Origin: Berberis thunbergii
Lineage: Eukaryota > Streptophyta > Magnoliopsida > Ranunculales > Berberidaceae
Assembly: GCA_003290165.1 (NCBI GenBank)
Contig: QNQO01002092.1
Coordinates: 62,001-126,000, forward strand
DNA length: 64,000 bases
Direction: 5' to 3'
A program made the translations under genes and the position numbers. Below, in pieces: positions 1 through 11,935 of the stretch (position 1 is the first letter of the stretch; every line of letters begins with the position of its first letter). The notes below the pieces were generated by a model that saw nothing but the letters and a program-made list of their open reading frames with translations, was not told where the DNA came from and did no database searches.

Positions 1-1817
1 TAAGAGAGACATGAAAATGTTTGGAAGAACCCGTTCTTACATATTTCAAGAGCAATCATGGAACATGATACGATTACATGAACAATGAAAATCTCTTGCT
101 TCTACTTAGTTCTACCTGGTCAAAATAAAGAAAGTTCATCTGATCAACAACTAAGTATTACAACAGTACACAAAGCCATGGGATAAGTAAGCTTTCATTA
201 CAGGATGTTGTGATTGTATCTGAAACCGCTATATATGTCAAGATAGGAAGAACAAGAAATAGGAACCAGGCAAACTGGAGCGGAAGGTGTGACACTGTGA
301 CACAATGATATTCAACTCAAATAACAATTTCGAAAGCTTCAACCAGCTTGGTGAAGTTTCTAGCCTTCCGCTGAATTAATAACATGAACGAGTGTTCCTT
401 GCAATTAACTGTTAGCTATGCTGATACTCTTGTTAGCCCTTGTTTCAGTTCAAAAAATTGCTATGCTACCCATAAGTACAATAGCCTTGAGCATTTGATC
501 AGATAATATTCCAGAGATAGGCATAAATATAAGAGACATTATTTGAGATGATAAGGCAAATCATTGTAACTTAGTAACAATATATAGCATTTACATCATC
601 AAGTTTAGAAGGATGCAAACAAACCAGTGTCTCTACAAATCCCATTCAATCGTGTCCTTAGATGTTGAGAAAATGAGTTCTTCATAACATTTGATTCATG
701 ATGCTACCTTATGGAAAGAGTTTCCTAGAATCTTCTGGTGTTAGCGCTTCAAGTTCATATGGATAACCCGAGTTTTCTTGGCAAAGGTAGATGTCAAAGC
801 AATTAGGCAAACGTTTGATCCTTTGCAAACTACTCACCAAAAGTATACATCACTTCACGTTGCAGTGCAGTTTAAAAAGAAGGAATGTGTCATAATGATT
901 CTGTAAGTAGAAGATACCGCATTGCATAATGTGAATCGAGGTAGCTATGTCTTGGAAACGTGTTTTCACCATAGTTTGACTACCACATACGTTATCAGGA
1001 AGTAATGATTTATTTCTTTCCATGCATCCAACTTCCATATATCATCAATAACAATGACGTACCTCCACCTCGCAAGTGGTTGTTGAGCATCTCCTTTAGT
1101 TGCCTGGTTTCCATGGCCCCTGTTGAGGCCAGAGTAGTTAGCAATTCAGTATATAGGAAACAATTAGTATGTCAATGATTTAGGTAGTCTAACATACAAA
1201 ATTCTTAAAAATAATGTTATGAAGAAAGAAAATAACAGTTAAAAAATCCCCCTAAACAACAAATTTTTTTGAATAGGGCGTGGGTGAAATTGATCTAAAA
1301 AATAGTATGGATCGATCTAGGCCAAGGTCAATCTACTTCTTTTTTAATCTGATGTATCTATATTTGATCTATGTGAGATTGATCGATCTAGCCTGTTCAG
1401 CCTCCCAATTTTGAGCCAACAACAGATGGCTTTTAGTATCATGAATGAATTAGATTCGACATAAAACTTTCAGTCAGACTAATACATACAATTTTGCATA
1501 TAAATTCATGACTAATTTTCACAACTTACCTCGTAAGGTCTCAACATGTTTTCTTTGATCTGATCATTGTTGTCTTGAATCCGAGTAGCCAAATTATGTC
1601 TTCCCATGAAACACTTGTTATGTTGTGAATGAATCCACAGGTTCCATAGACACGAACGCGAGGCTTGTTCGTGTTGTATTGAAACATGTTCTTTGACGTC
1701 TTCGATATCAAAGGCTACATGTATCAACTCTTTCAACCATAGTTTCAGTTCTCCTCTCATCATTTCTTCCTTTGCATCTGCCAGTAGAGCCTGTGTTCTT
1801 ACTTCACTCTCCTCCAT
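1..1817 (-). pseudogene. CC-NB-ARC-LRR resistance gene remnant P1
   Basis: Decayed intracellular immune receptor gene of the RPM1/RPP13 type, read on the minus strand. The coiled-coil (Rx_N-like) exon is at 1512-1817, with WLKELIHVAFDIEDVKEHV and NLATRIQDNNDQIKEN. The NB-ARC kinase-2 motif reads YVIVIDDIWKLDAW at 1020-1061, shifted in frame from the residues before it. PYELEALTPEDSRKLF lies at 713-780. An ARC2 piece with LSYNDLPYHLK followed by a stop is near 500-582. No P-loop or GLPL motif is visible and LRRs are not recognisable. The leftmost 300 bases resemble 6190-6480 and may be 3' flank. The family normally has about 900 residues. This copy is broken by stops, frameshifts and deletions, and the window edge may cut it. 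Confidence 0.8.
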
Positions 1818-2065
1818 TATTTTCTACTTTCTTTCTTTATTGAGTTTGAATGAATAAAGTAGTATCTACTTTTGCTTTAGTTGATGTTAATTCACACGAG
1901 CTTTACTACAGAGCGAGGGAGGGAGCGAGGGAAAAGGGTGAGGGATGGGTGTCCTCGGAATGAGCGCATCGTATTGAAAATGCACGCGAGTGCTCATCGC
2001 GAGGAGGATGGTGGCCCTCACTCCCTTTCCCTCGACCCCTCCCTTGACCCCTAGAATTTTCCTAA

Positions 2066-2266
2066 GAGGAATTTTAGGTGTCGAGGAAACCAGCGAGGAA
2101 ATGAGAAAGGGAAGGGAAGTGGCGGGGTGGGAACCGTTCATCTCTCTCGAGATATGTGCCATCTTTTTTTGTGCACGCATCTTTGAGGAGGTGAACGGTT
2201 CACAAATCGCCACCTCCCTCCCCTCGCTCATTTCCTCGCTAGTTTCCTCGACACTTGGAATTGCTC
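2066..2266. mobile_element. Mutator-like foldback MITE, copy 2
   Basis: 201-bp foldback with termini GAGGAATTTTAGGTGTCGAGG and CCTCGACACTTGGAATTGCTC. It is flanked by a perfect 9-bp duplication TTTTCCTAA at 2057-2065 and 2267-2275. It sits at the right edge of copy 1. The loop carries the family-specific TGTGCACGCATCT segment. Non-coding; transposition would need a MULE transposase acting in trans. Confidence 0.87.
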
Positions 2267-2276
2267 TTTTCCTAAT

Positions 2277-2453
2277 GAACGCTTCTAAATGGCGAGGAAA
2301 CGGGCGAGGGACGGGACGTGGCGGAGTGGAGACCGTTCACCCCGCTCGAGATGCATGCCGTCACTTTTTATGCACGCATTTGAAGCGAAGTGAACTGTCC
2401 CCACCCCGCGACGTCCCGTCCCTCGCCCGTTTCCTCGACATTTAGAATTCCTC
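2277..2453. mobile_element. Mutator-like foldback MITE, copy 3
   Basis: 177-bp foldback with a perfect 9-bp duplication TTTCCTAAT at 2268-2276 and 2454-2462. The left duplication overlaps the right duplication of copy 2, so it landed in the target site of its neighbour. Arms GGCGAGGAAACGGGCGAGGG and its complement are nearly perfect, and both carry the ACGGGACGT-type extension. Youngest-looking of the three by arm identity. Confidence 0.87.
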
Positions 2454-2462
2454 TTTCCTAAT

Positions 2463-3098
2463 TCACACTGTAAAACTTGTAGGTGAACCATGTGTTCTAT
2501 CTACCTCACAATTTCGTGGACACGATGACAAAGATTTCACATCATGTGGACCATACCATATAGAAAACTTGATTAGTTTAAATTATCATCCCAATTATTA
2601 TAAGGATGTAGGTTTCAAGTAGGTTCTGTCGGTGCGTTGAAAGTTTGTTACGACTCGATTTTATTAAAAACAAAAATCATAAATTTTATGTAGAATTATC
2701 CATTTTTTCAAAATTTAGGACGTGAAAATTTAAGGTAGTTGGTGCGAGTAATCTCAATTTTCTTATAAATAAAATAAGTTACATGTTTTAACATGAAATG
2801 TTTCAATACAATAAGTAACACATTAGTAACTGGTAGTTTCTACATGAGGTAAATGTCATATTACAAAGTTCTATCATACTTAAAATATATATTTATCTTA
2901 CCAACACTTACAAAAGTGAAGGTTAGACGTGACAAGTCTAAACAAAAAAATGTTAGTAGACTTATCATCCTGCACAGAACGTATAAAATAAATGAATAAA
3001 ATTCATAATTTATAGTCCTCATAATATAATTATTTTCAAATAAATACAAATCATACTCATAATCACCATTATTTAAATGTCAACCAAATACATTTTAC
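2463..3098. other. AT-rich gene-free interval
   Basis: No recognisable gene or element. Only short AT-rich frames are present. It resembles the 5' flank of the resistance-gene copies. Confidence 0.5.
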
Positions 3099-3632
3099 CA
3101 GTGTTTTAAAAAGCGCTAGACGGCACCTAAGCGGTCTTAGGTTTTGTATTATAACTTTAATAATTTACAAATGTTAAGCATAATACCTTATCAATTACAT
3201 CCAATTTAATGCCAAAATACATATGCAAAATTTAAAAACATGAAAAATTAACAATCATGAACAAAATTTATTAAAACTCAAATGACTGAAGTTGGTCATG
3301 ATGGGTACTTTATATAAAACTGAATTTGTGGACAAATATCCAAACCCACTCTTTTATTTATCTTCAAATTGCATAAATAACCTTAGTCAGGTTTGATAAA
3401 ATCTACATTAGTAAAATAGATACTGGCAAATCTTTTGAGAATTCCATTAAGTAATCATCATTTGCTACATTTAGACATATACTGAATAAAAAATAATTAA
3501 ATAGTTTATTTCTAAAAAAAGAGGAAAGAAAAATAAAATAAGAACACAATCAACCTTATTTAAAAAAAAAATCGCCCAGTTTTCTACCTTCTAACGCCTA
3601 GGCGACAGCCTAGGCCGATTTTTAGAACACTG
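3099..3632. mobile_element. hAT-type MITE, 534 bp
   Basis: Ends are CAGTGTTTTAAAAAGCG on the left and CGATTTTTAGAACACTG on the right, an imperfect terminal inverted repeat. A perfect 8-bp duplication CATTTTAC lies at 3091-3098 and 3633-3640. An 8-bp duplication with CAG...CTG ends is typical of hAT elements. Subterminal CCTAGGCG/CGCCTAGG motifs recur. Related copies sit at about 14560-14826 and 17933-18188. No transposase. Confidence 0.85.
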
Positions 3633-3640
3633 CATTTTAC

Positions 3641-5580
3641 CTTAAGGAAGACATGTAGTTTTCATTCTAAGGTTGAATGAGCATTTAATTTCTTCCATTA
3701 AGGCAATCATGCATATACACAAAAATCTCGATTTTTTTTTCACAATCGCACTACTCTCCTTGTGCCGAATACACCTAACCCAAGCGTACATGTTCCAAGT
3801 GGGGTGCCACATCTAGGAATATGTCATCTCGGCCGAAGTTCGATCCATAATAAACATGTCCTAAATACTACACGTACTACCGAACTCACATGAAACGACG
3901 TATCGATATGCAAGCAAGTCTGCATACCCAAAATTATATCACACGTATACAAGCAAGTCTGTATACTAAAATAATTCTTTTTTTTCTTCGGAGTTGTGGA
4001 AAAGAGCATAAAAAATTAATTAATCTTCAAAACTCTTTTACGGTGACACTTTGTCAACCATAACAAATCAATCACAATGTTCACTCATTCTATTGGGGAA
4101 TACAAATAACAATTTCATAATTACTAAGTCTCAAGTTATACACTTTACAACATCACGTACAAATCACTTATATCACATGTCAAATGAAACTCACACTTAG
4201 AATGCGTTTGAAATAACCGTACACATATTGTCATAAAATGATTAAACTTTATTAATAAACAATAGACAATAAAGTTATATACATTATAATGAGACTAATC
4301 ATCAAAAGAATTGGCAATCCCACATACTCCTAAAACATGCTTAAATAATAACATATTTACATAAAAACTAAAGTTAATTTGCAAACATTCATATACATTT
4401 AGCTACCTCGGACTTTCTCTAACCACATAATTAATTTACAATCAAGCATGTACAAATAAAAAAAATAAGCTAACAATAACATCTATCACAAAATTATAAA
4501 TACTCTAAGGTATTCATATATTGTATTTTTGTAATATCAGAAAAGAAGAATTTGACCCCAAACAAACCAAGAATCAAATTCTAAAATGCTTATCCTTCCT
4601 ATGTAAAAGAAAGTAACAAAACCCCATTTGAAACAAATCTAGCACAAAGTTAGAGAAAACATAAACCACATCAAACCATAACACATCATTTTAATACCCA
4701 AATTTGATAAGTCTAAACCAAATCATAAATCAATCCTCTAAGTCCAGGTAAAATGTAAATTCAACTAAACAGCTTTGGACCTAGCTATTTAGTCCAGCCA
4801 GTAACAATACCCAATTCTTTAATTTCTAAACAATCCAAATCAGTACCAAATTTCAATTCCAATTCAATTCAATACCCAATTCCTTATTTTCTAAATCCAA
4901 TCCAAATCAGTACCAAACTCTTATAAGTCCAATGCAATCAAATTTTTTTATCAACAATATATTATAAACCCAATTCAATTTGTATTTAATAAGTCCAATT
5001 CGATCTAATTCCATCAGCATATTATAAACCCAATTTATACATTCATGATTCCCGTAAGCATCAATTACAGACAACAAATAACAAAACATAGAAAGGCTCA
5101 AATTTTTTTTTTTTTTATAAAGAAGATAAGAAGAACTCACCTTTATATATCCAAAATACTAACAACATACATGATAAAAAAAATCAATTAATAATGTATC
5201 AACGATTGAATAAAAGTATCACATTTTATATTGTAATTCTCAACAAACTGTACTTTCTGTATGTCCTAGAAATTTCATAATTGATTACTGAATTTTTGTT
5301 TATGATGTAAAATCTTTAGCAAGTCCTGCATCATAATCTGAAAACTGGGAGGTAATTTTATATATTTGGTATGGTTTAGACCTGTAAATGGATTGAATTT
5401 TGAAAAGATTGGAGGAGACAAAAACCTGATATTCGATTCAGTTTCTGATATTTGATACATATAAATTTGGATTATATTAGATTTTCTGATGATGATTGTG
5501 ATTCTAGATGAATTCTCTCGTGAGTTGATCATAAATAGTCAGTAGTTGAATATCTACTAAAAGTTTCAAGAAACTTCACA
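3641..5580. other. AT-rich gene-free interval with a small tandem repeat
   Basis: No gene recognised. At about 4795-4920 a CCCAATTCCTTATTTTCTAA / CCAAATCAGTACCAAA segment occurs twice, a low-complexity duplication of about 65-85 bp. The rest is AT-rich. Frames are short and lack family signatures. Confidence 0.45.
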
Positions 5581-5599
5581 TTGAAGTTCAATTCCCCTG

Positions 5600-8167
5600 C
5601 CTCTATATGCACTGTCCTGAAACTCTAGTTTCATCAAATCTGGTAGCACTTGAAGACCTTTGAAAAATGTGTGATCTTTTATTCTGGAAAGAGAGACTTA
5701 ACTTGTTGAGCTTTTCGTATGTGAGAATCCAATGAGGAGTGTCATTCATGAACTCAATTAACGTTAAAGCACTAAAGCAGTGATGGAGGAGGTCATTTTC
5801 GTGCTTGAACGAATCATCTTCTTTGGAATAGAAAAAGCTTAAATGAAAAGAGCACTGATATTCCACGTTCTCGACTGAACGAGAATTGAGTGCCAAGTTT
5901 CACCAAATGGAAATTCACCCATGTTTTGAATCAGTTAATATAATCCTACGTAGCCAGATAAAAAGACTTCACCCTGTTCAGAAGCCCTCCTGCTGAGTTC
6001 CCTATTAAGGGCATCCATTAGGAAGGAAGAATGTTTCCATAGAGCATATGGAGACAGACTTGATATGAGTATTCCTTCCAACTTCTGTAAGGAACATAAG
6101 CTTCCAGCCTGGAACAAGGGAGCTTAGATATGTTGCATGCGCATAAGAAGAGACGGACATCAATTTGTATAAATATAAGAGGAACACAATTTTTTCAAGA
6201 GGCAAATATGGTACAATGACATGAACATTAAAGCTGTTCTTGCTTATATTTCATCATACTTGGTCAAAATAAAGATCATCAGATCAACTAGTAACTAAGT
6301 ATTACAACATTACATAAAGCTAATACACAATGTAGAAGCTGAAACCGCTATTTGTCAAGCTAAGACATAAAAAAAAAAAAAAGAGAAACCAAGCAAACTG
6401 GAGCTGAGATTGTGAAACAACGCCATCCAACTCAGATAACCATTTCGAAAGCTTCATCCAGCTTGTTGCAATCAGTGAACATATATAGTCTAAAATTCCA
6501 AAGTACTTACTTGAAGTGGTTAGTCATACATCCAACCTTCCTCCAAAGATAATGCTGTTGGAGAGCCCCTATCTTTTCTGGAACAACAATTTATCTCGGT
6601 TTCAGATTCATTTGACATGTCAGATGAATGAATCGACTCGAGAGTGATCAGATGTTCGATTCCTTCTATAACTTCTCACAGTCATAGAAGTGTATGTGTT
6701 GGATGGAAGGAATTACTCCTTCCTCTACGCTTATCAGTTGTGGTTTACTCAACTTCGGGAAAAGAATTAAGCTCGTTTCTTTGGTATTCTTATTCACATC
6801 AAATCTTGTCACTGCACAGTCTCATGTCCAGTGACCCGTTCAAATCTGTGTTACATGCTTTTTCAAGGATAAACTCACGTAAGAGGTCTATACGACATGC
6901 CCTTACACCACCACTGCAGTCAATATCTTGCACTTGAATGAGGCTTATTGCAATTAACTCGTTTAGGAGTTTCTTAGCTACATCATTCCATTTGATCAGA
7001 TAATCTTCCAGAAATGGGCATAAATATAAAAGAGAACATTTGAGATGGTAAGGCAAATCATTGTAACTTAGTAACAATAGCATTTGCATCATCATGTTTT
7101 GAATGACGTAGTCGTGAACCGTTCTCTATAGATTTCATCCCATTCAATTGTGTCCTTAGTGGAAAGAAAACCAGCTATGGTGACAATTGCAAGTGGTAGG
7201 CCTAACATTTGATTTGAAGGCTACCTTCCGGTGTTAGCACTGGTAATGTATTTGACCTAGAATGCATGTGAGACAGTGATCCAAGCATTGATTCTCGCTT
7301 TCATAGGCTTTCTTTACAAGGGTGGTCTTGCCAACCACCCGTTCTGGCCATGGAAACCACTCCAAGACAAGAAGAAGTAGCTGTTGAAACCATAGCAATT
7401 AAATTCAGAATATAGGAAAAAATGGTATGTCAATGTTCAGCTAGTATAACAATCAATTGTGATTGATAGATAGTAGATAACAAATCACTGTTATAACTCA
7501 AGAAAAAATTTAGTTAAGAAAGATGAACAAGATAAACGATTGTTGAAACCAAGTAATCCCAACTAACAGTTTAAAAAGCTCCCAAGATCGATCTCAAAAA
7601 AGTATAGATCGATAGATCTAGGCCAAGATCGATCAATCTAGGCCAAGATCGATCTACAACTTTCTGATGTGATGCATCTATATTCTTTTTATGTGAGATC
7701 TATCTAGCTAAGAAACAACAGATGGCATATCATGAATCAACATGCTTAAAGGGATCAATTCAACATATAGAATAACACAACTCTGCATATGAACTCATGA
7801 CTAAATCGAACAACTTACCAGATATGTTTGACTCTTTATTCAAGTCAATGAATAGATCTACAGTTCTGCCGACTTTGATGTCTTGAATCTGAGTGATTTA
7901 GTTCTGCCTGCTGTTGCGATATTATGAATGAATCCACGGGTCACACAATAATTCGGTCACTGATGTTTTGAATCCGGGCAGCCAAGTTACACCATCCCAT
8001 GAAGCACTTCTTGTTACGCTCTGAATGAATCCATAGCCTCCATACCAATGAGTTTGAGGCTTGTTCATGCAGTATCGAAACGCATACTCTTTGACAGCTT
8101 CTTCGATATCAAAGACTTCATGTCTGAAGTTTTTGAACAAAATATTCAGTTGTTTTCCTCCCATCAT
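5600..8167 (-). pseudogene. CC-NB-ARC-LRR resistance gene remnant P2
   Basis: Best preserved resistance-gene relic. In gene order on the minus strand: coiled-coil exon 7922-8167 (FRHEVFDIEEAVKEY); P-loop remnant VVGKTTLVKKAYES at 7297-7338; GLPLAIVTIAGFLSTKD at 7116-7202; ARC2 at 6799-7095 (LSYNDLPYHLKCSLLYLCPF, LLNELIAISLIQV and RACRIDLLREFILEKA, where the usual HDL of the MHD box reads IDL); a terminal LRR-type stretch LISVEEGVIPSIQHIHFYDC around 6670-6757; and an LRR-like open frame at 5603-5896. Sequence between P-loop and GLPL, including kinase-2, is deleted. Stops and frameshifts separate the pieces. The LRR pieces at 5600-6200 may be rearranged, because a 3'-flank-like block (6190-6480) lies between them and the rest. 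Confidence 0.82.
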
Positions 8168-9300
8168 TTAACCTTCTGTATGTTTCTATTTTCTTTCTTG
8201 AGTTTGGATTGAATGAAGTGGTGTGTGGTGTAAGAATGGTTTATCGTTTCTTTCATGCAGGTGAAAGTGGTGAACCAGTGTGCTCAATGTTGAACCAGTG
8301 TGCTAAAAGAAATACTTTAGACTATAAAATAAAGATCCACATTATGTGATCCAAAATAAAATGTTTGCACATATGACTTTGTTGAAGGAATCTTGATTAG
8401 CTTGGCATCTCAATTATTATAAAATTGTATGGTTACAATTAGTTCAGTGGGTGGGGTGGAAATTGTGCCTGTGCCGACAGAATATTTGGACTTTTTGCCA
8501 ATGTGCTGAGGATGACCAAGCCGATCTGAAGGTTTTAGTCTTTATGTTCAAATTCGTAAATTTAGCCATCTGATTTGTTTGCCCATGACACCATGACCTA
8601 TCGAAACTTTCATAATTCCTACTTATCACCAACCTAAACCTGAGCTAGGCTTAGCTATTCTGCACGAGTCTGGCATGAGTCGAACTGGTTCATGCCAACC
8701 CAGTAGCCGTATACCTAGAAATAAGGTAATGGATAAATTGTTGGTTAAGAATTGCTCAGCTGAAGAAAAATTATGTTGGACTTTTTTTAAATGTCGCTTT
8801 GCAGTAATTCACTTCAAAAATTTCATTTTCCATGATCTTTTTCTTTTTTTGAATTTTGGTTATTTCTCGCCAACAAAGAAATTCTAACATAGGATGCTCT
8901 GAAATCAACAGGTTGAAAAGGATCATGGAGTTGGATGTTATCTGTAAGATACCGCTGCAAATCCAATTTTCATAAGATCATACGGTGTGAGAAGAAAATT
9001 CCGCAGTCGTAGCAAACAAGAAAATATTCACTCCCTATACAAGAAGTAAGATCATGCTTGCAACATGTTTTGGTTCTACTTTAGCTATCTAGTCGATTCA
9101 TGAACTCTGAAGCAAAAAACAAAGCATTGCTTTCGAGTTGATAGCAAATGATTATATTCAAGTTTTAATGTTGGTAAAAAATAAAAATGTTATTGAGGAA
9201 GCAACTCTTCCCCCTTCTTGATTATTGGTAAAACTACCTTATGGGCAAAGCACAGCATCTATGTGACCAAGATGAGAGAAAGTAGCTGCTGAGACCGTAG
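8168..9300. other. Flank of P2 and decayed NBS-like sequence
   Basis: No intact gene. 8168-8890 is the upstream side of P2 and ends in AT-rich DNA. Around 9140-9300, short stretches resemble 12090-12220 and the sequence beside the P2 P-loop (7340-7400), so part of another resistance-gene relic (P3) probably starts here. Confidence 0.4.
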
Positions 9301-9314
9301 TAATTAGGGATTTT

Positions 9315-11289
9315 TTTTTTGGAAAGTGAGCTGGGGTTTTTAGGACCTCCGAACCTTATATTAATAAAAAAAGATGATGATAAAGTTTACAATCACTCAT
9401 ACATTCACTCGTTTCATCATCTACAAAACAATAAACTTGCTTCAAAGCTTCAACAAAAAACCTAATTAGTTCTAGATTCACCGTCTCCAGGTTAGAGAGT
9501 AACCTTGCAAAGTGTTCTGCTACTAAAATGATTGCATGAAAGACCTGTCATAACTTTTTTCATCGTAATTACCAATCAATCTTTTAAGCACTATCATGAA
9601 CTGATTTATACCTAATGTGGGCCCCAGGATGTATGAGAAGTCGTCGTAAAGAATCGAAACACAATGAATCATGATACAGAAACCATTGAATGCTTGCAAT
9701 AATCTAGCATGCCTACAAGGTTGTAATAAGCATTTGTATTCTACCTGTATTATTATCATCAGTTACCTGAATTTAAGGATTTGTCTTCTTGCTTCGAGAA
9801 GACATTCGTGGAACATATTCCATGAGAGGCTGTATTGTGGTGACCTCATATTCTTCTTCAATAGTGTTTTGGCCCACCTTTGCTATTTTCGTTTCAAGTA
9901 AGTTTTTAATTTCGGTGACCAATGCATCCCTGCTTATTCTTGCAATTTCTGAATTCAAAACATTGATGGTTTGGGGTGTTAGCTAATCCATGGGCGCTGT
10001 TGGATCTTCCCCATGTCTTTCTATACCAGTGGCTGCACTACCAGGACTGTACCAGGAAAGTTGCATCCTTTGTTTTTAGCACTTCCACCACATGCATTGG
10101 GTTTTCCTTTGAGTTAGATATGGGGGTAGACAGACTTGGTTCTGCTGTTGCTTTAGCATCTGAATCCTCATTATCAATCTGATCCAGCACCACGTAACTT
10201 GAACCCCTGCGTTGTATGCTAGGAATTTCTATCTCCTTCTGAGTAGGATTTTATTAGTGCTGGCCGCTATTGTGTCAAGAGCACTATCAGTTGGATTGTT
10301 GCTTGGTTTGTTCTTAGAACGAACTTCGAACGTGTTACGTCCATGGGCTACATTCCAGCCATCACTGGTTGCATTCTGCCCATTCTTCTTCTTGTCTACT
10401 ACTTGCCAGACCTTATGCACTGGCTTGGGAGCGTTCTTACGCTTAGGACATTGTGATAAGGAGTGACCGAAGCCTGCACAAGTTGTGCATTTGACAGGGA
10501 GCTATGCATACTCGACTTCTATCATGCGCAACATGCCTTCATTCACTAGCACTGATACTGTTATAGGAAAATGATTGTTCACGTTCACTTCTACACATAC
10601 CCGCGCATAGGCTAGTCTCGATCTAGCTTTTGTAGCCTTAACAAGCATAATGGGTATTCCAACAACACTTGCAATCTGTTGGATGCCTTCCGGGTTCCAA
10701 AGGAAGAAGGGATCTTTTTAAATGTAATACAGATGGGGACCGTGCTTAGCACTTCAGCCTCCTCATCCATAGTGTTTGTCCACCTATGCAAGATGAACAA
10801 CCTACTTGCTATATGAAGCAGTCCCATCTCTAGTACTTTGTTTCCATCTGCTTCGTTCCTGAACTCAAAGATAAAACTCTTGTCATCATGAATACTCATA
10901 TCAAAGTCCTTGGTACCCCATGCCCGAATCAAGCAGTCTTTGACATAGTTATAAGCCAACCTTTTACCTACAAAACGTCCAATGATTAAAATTTCGCATT
11001 CCTTGATTCTGCTAGCAAAGTCCTCTGTGTTAATTCTAACAACTATTTTCCCATTCAGCAAACTAGGATGAATATATTGGAGCTTGGTAGTATCTGTATA
11101 CTTGTTTTGTTGAAACTTTTCTGCCTAGTTCATAGGGTTTCTAGTGTTGTTCTCTTATGCGTGTGCAATACCAAGAATACTAGAATTAGGTTCAAATGGA
11201 CCAAGAATAGATCCTGCGTCATTCTCTGCGACCGTGCATTCAGATCTCTCTTTTGGAATCGTTTCCAGAAGTGTAGCTTCTTCCTAGCG
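9315..11289 (-). mobile_element. ORF1-only LINE (L1-like) insertion
   Basis: About 1,975-bp insertion bounded by a perfect 13-bp target duplication AATTAGGGATTTT at 9302-9314 and 11290-11302. On the minus strand it ends in a poly(A) run (T-run at 9315-9320 on the plus strand), as expected for target-primed reverse transcription. It contains LINE ORF1 sequence (DUF4283 plus CCHC knuckle), but no reverse transcriptase or endonuclease is visible. Full L1-like elements are usually several kb longer. It probably landed inside resistance-gene relic P3. Confidence 0.85.
10229..11061 (-). pseudogene. LINE ORF1 pseudogene: DUF4283 and zinc knuckle
   Basis: The first 149 codons (10612-11061) show a DUF4283 domain, with IIGRFVGKRLAYNYVKDCLI, DFDMSIHDDKSFIFEF and LFILHRWTNTMDEEAEVLST. 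After a frameshift the reading continues with ARVCVEVNVNNHFPITVSVL, then VEYA, a stop where the family usually has Trp, and LPVKC. The CCHC knuckle CTTCAGFGHSLSQC (CX2CX4HX4C) lies at 10448-10489. A basic, polar tail ends near 10229. ORF1 proteins of plant L1-like LINEs bind nucleic acid in the retrotransposition particle. The frameshift and stop make it non-functional. Confidence 0.85.
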
Positions 11290-11302
11290 AATTAGGGATT
11301 TT

Positions 11303-11688
11303 GACATTGTTGTAATCAGTGATTTTGCATACAGGAAGAAAATTGTACAACATGCAATTCCCACTATGGTTATAAAGAAAGCTAAAACCGCTGAAAACAC
11401 TCGAAGCAACCCAAAACTCAAATAGAAGATGAGCGAGATCAACCTCAAAAGGTATGTATCAGTTTATGCCAAGAACAATTTAATATCCATATAGATCTAT
11501 GTTGTTCAACATCCCAACTTTGGAGCACATAAACATCAAAGTATCAGAAATCAACACATTTGAAGGGCTCAATTCAAGGTAAGAGTAAATTGTTTAATAA
11601 AAAGTCATCTCTCAAACATACAACTTGAGGCAATAATAATTCATACAACTTCGTATTTATTTACCAACTAGAGTCGATGATTTAATAA
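11303..11688. other. Gene-free interval right of the LINE
   Basis: Sequence resumes after the LINE duplication with intron-like AT-rich DNA similar to the region next to other coiled-coil exons. No gene recognised. Confidence 0.4.
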
Positions 11689-11935
11689 CTAAAATACTTG
11701 TGTCCTCCTCTTTTGGAAAGTTTTTATTTCGATCCTTGATATCTTGAATCCAAGTAGCCAAGTCCTGGGTTTGGTCATTGATGATATATGACAAGTTCTT
11801 TTGGTAATATTTCTTGTCATTCCAACATCACTGCTAGAATATTCACCCAGTCCTTGCAATATAACTTGCAAGATCGTGCACAAGATCGTGGATATCGTGC
11901 ATAAGATCGTGCATCTTTACATTTATATGTTGCCA
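11689..11935 (-). pseudogene. Resistance-gene fragment P3 with repeated MHD-like motif
   Basis: On the minus strand a segment reads MHDLMHDIHDLVHDLASYIA, a local repeat of the MHD signature of NB-ARC ARC2 domains (typical MHDLVHDLA), encoded at about 11865-11925 by repeats of a GCACGATCTT unit. About 100 bases downstream another frame gives DLATWIQDIKDRNKNF, like the end of the coiled-coil exon (NLATRIQDIKDQ). The two are not in normal gene order, so this is a rearranged relic, not a gene. Confidence 0.6.

Larger units (their letters stand above)
1898..2459. mobile_element. Mutator-like foldback MITE, copy 1 (split by copies 2 and 3)
   Basis: GC-rich foldback element in AT-rich DNA. It starts at 1898 after AATTCACAC (1889-1897). 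The matching duplication AATTCACAC appears only at 2460-2468, after two further elements. Removing copies 2 and 3 restores a continuous right end and a 9-bp target duplication, so this is the oldest of three nested insertions. Arms carry the family GCGAGGGA/TCCCTCG signature. No coding capacity. The 9-bp duplication points to the Mutator superfamily. Confidence 0.8.

Noticed and set aside
1990..2445. 151-codon plus-strand open frame and minus-strand partners
   Set aside because: They cover the GC-rich foldback MITEs; open frames on both strands come from base composition and inverted repeats.
6644..6937. 97-codon plus-strand frame
   Set aside because: Antisense shadow of the ARC2 and LRR remnants of P2.
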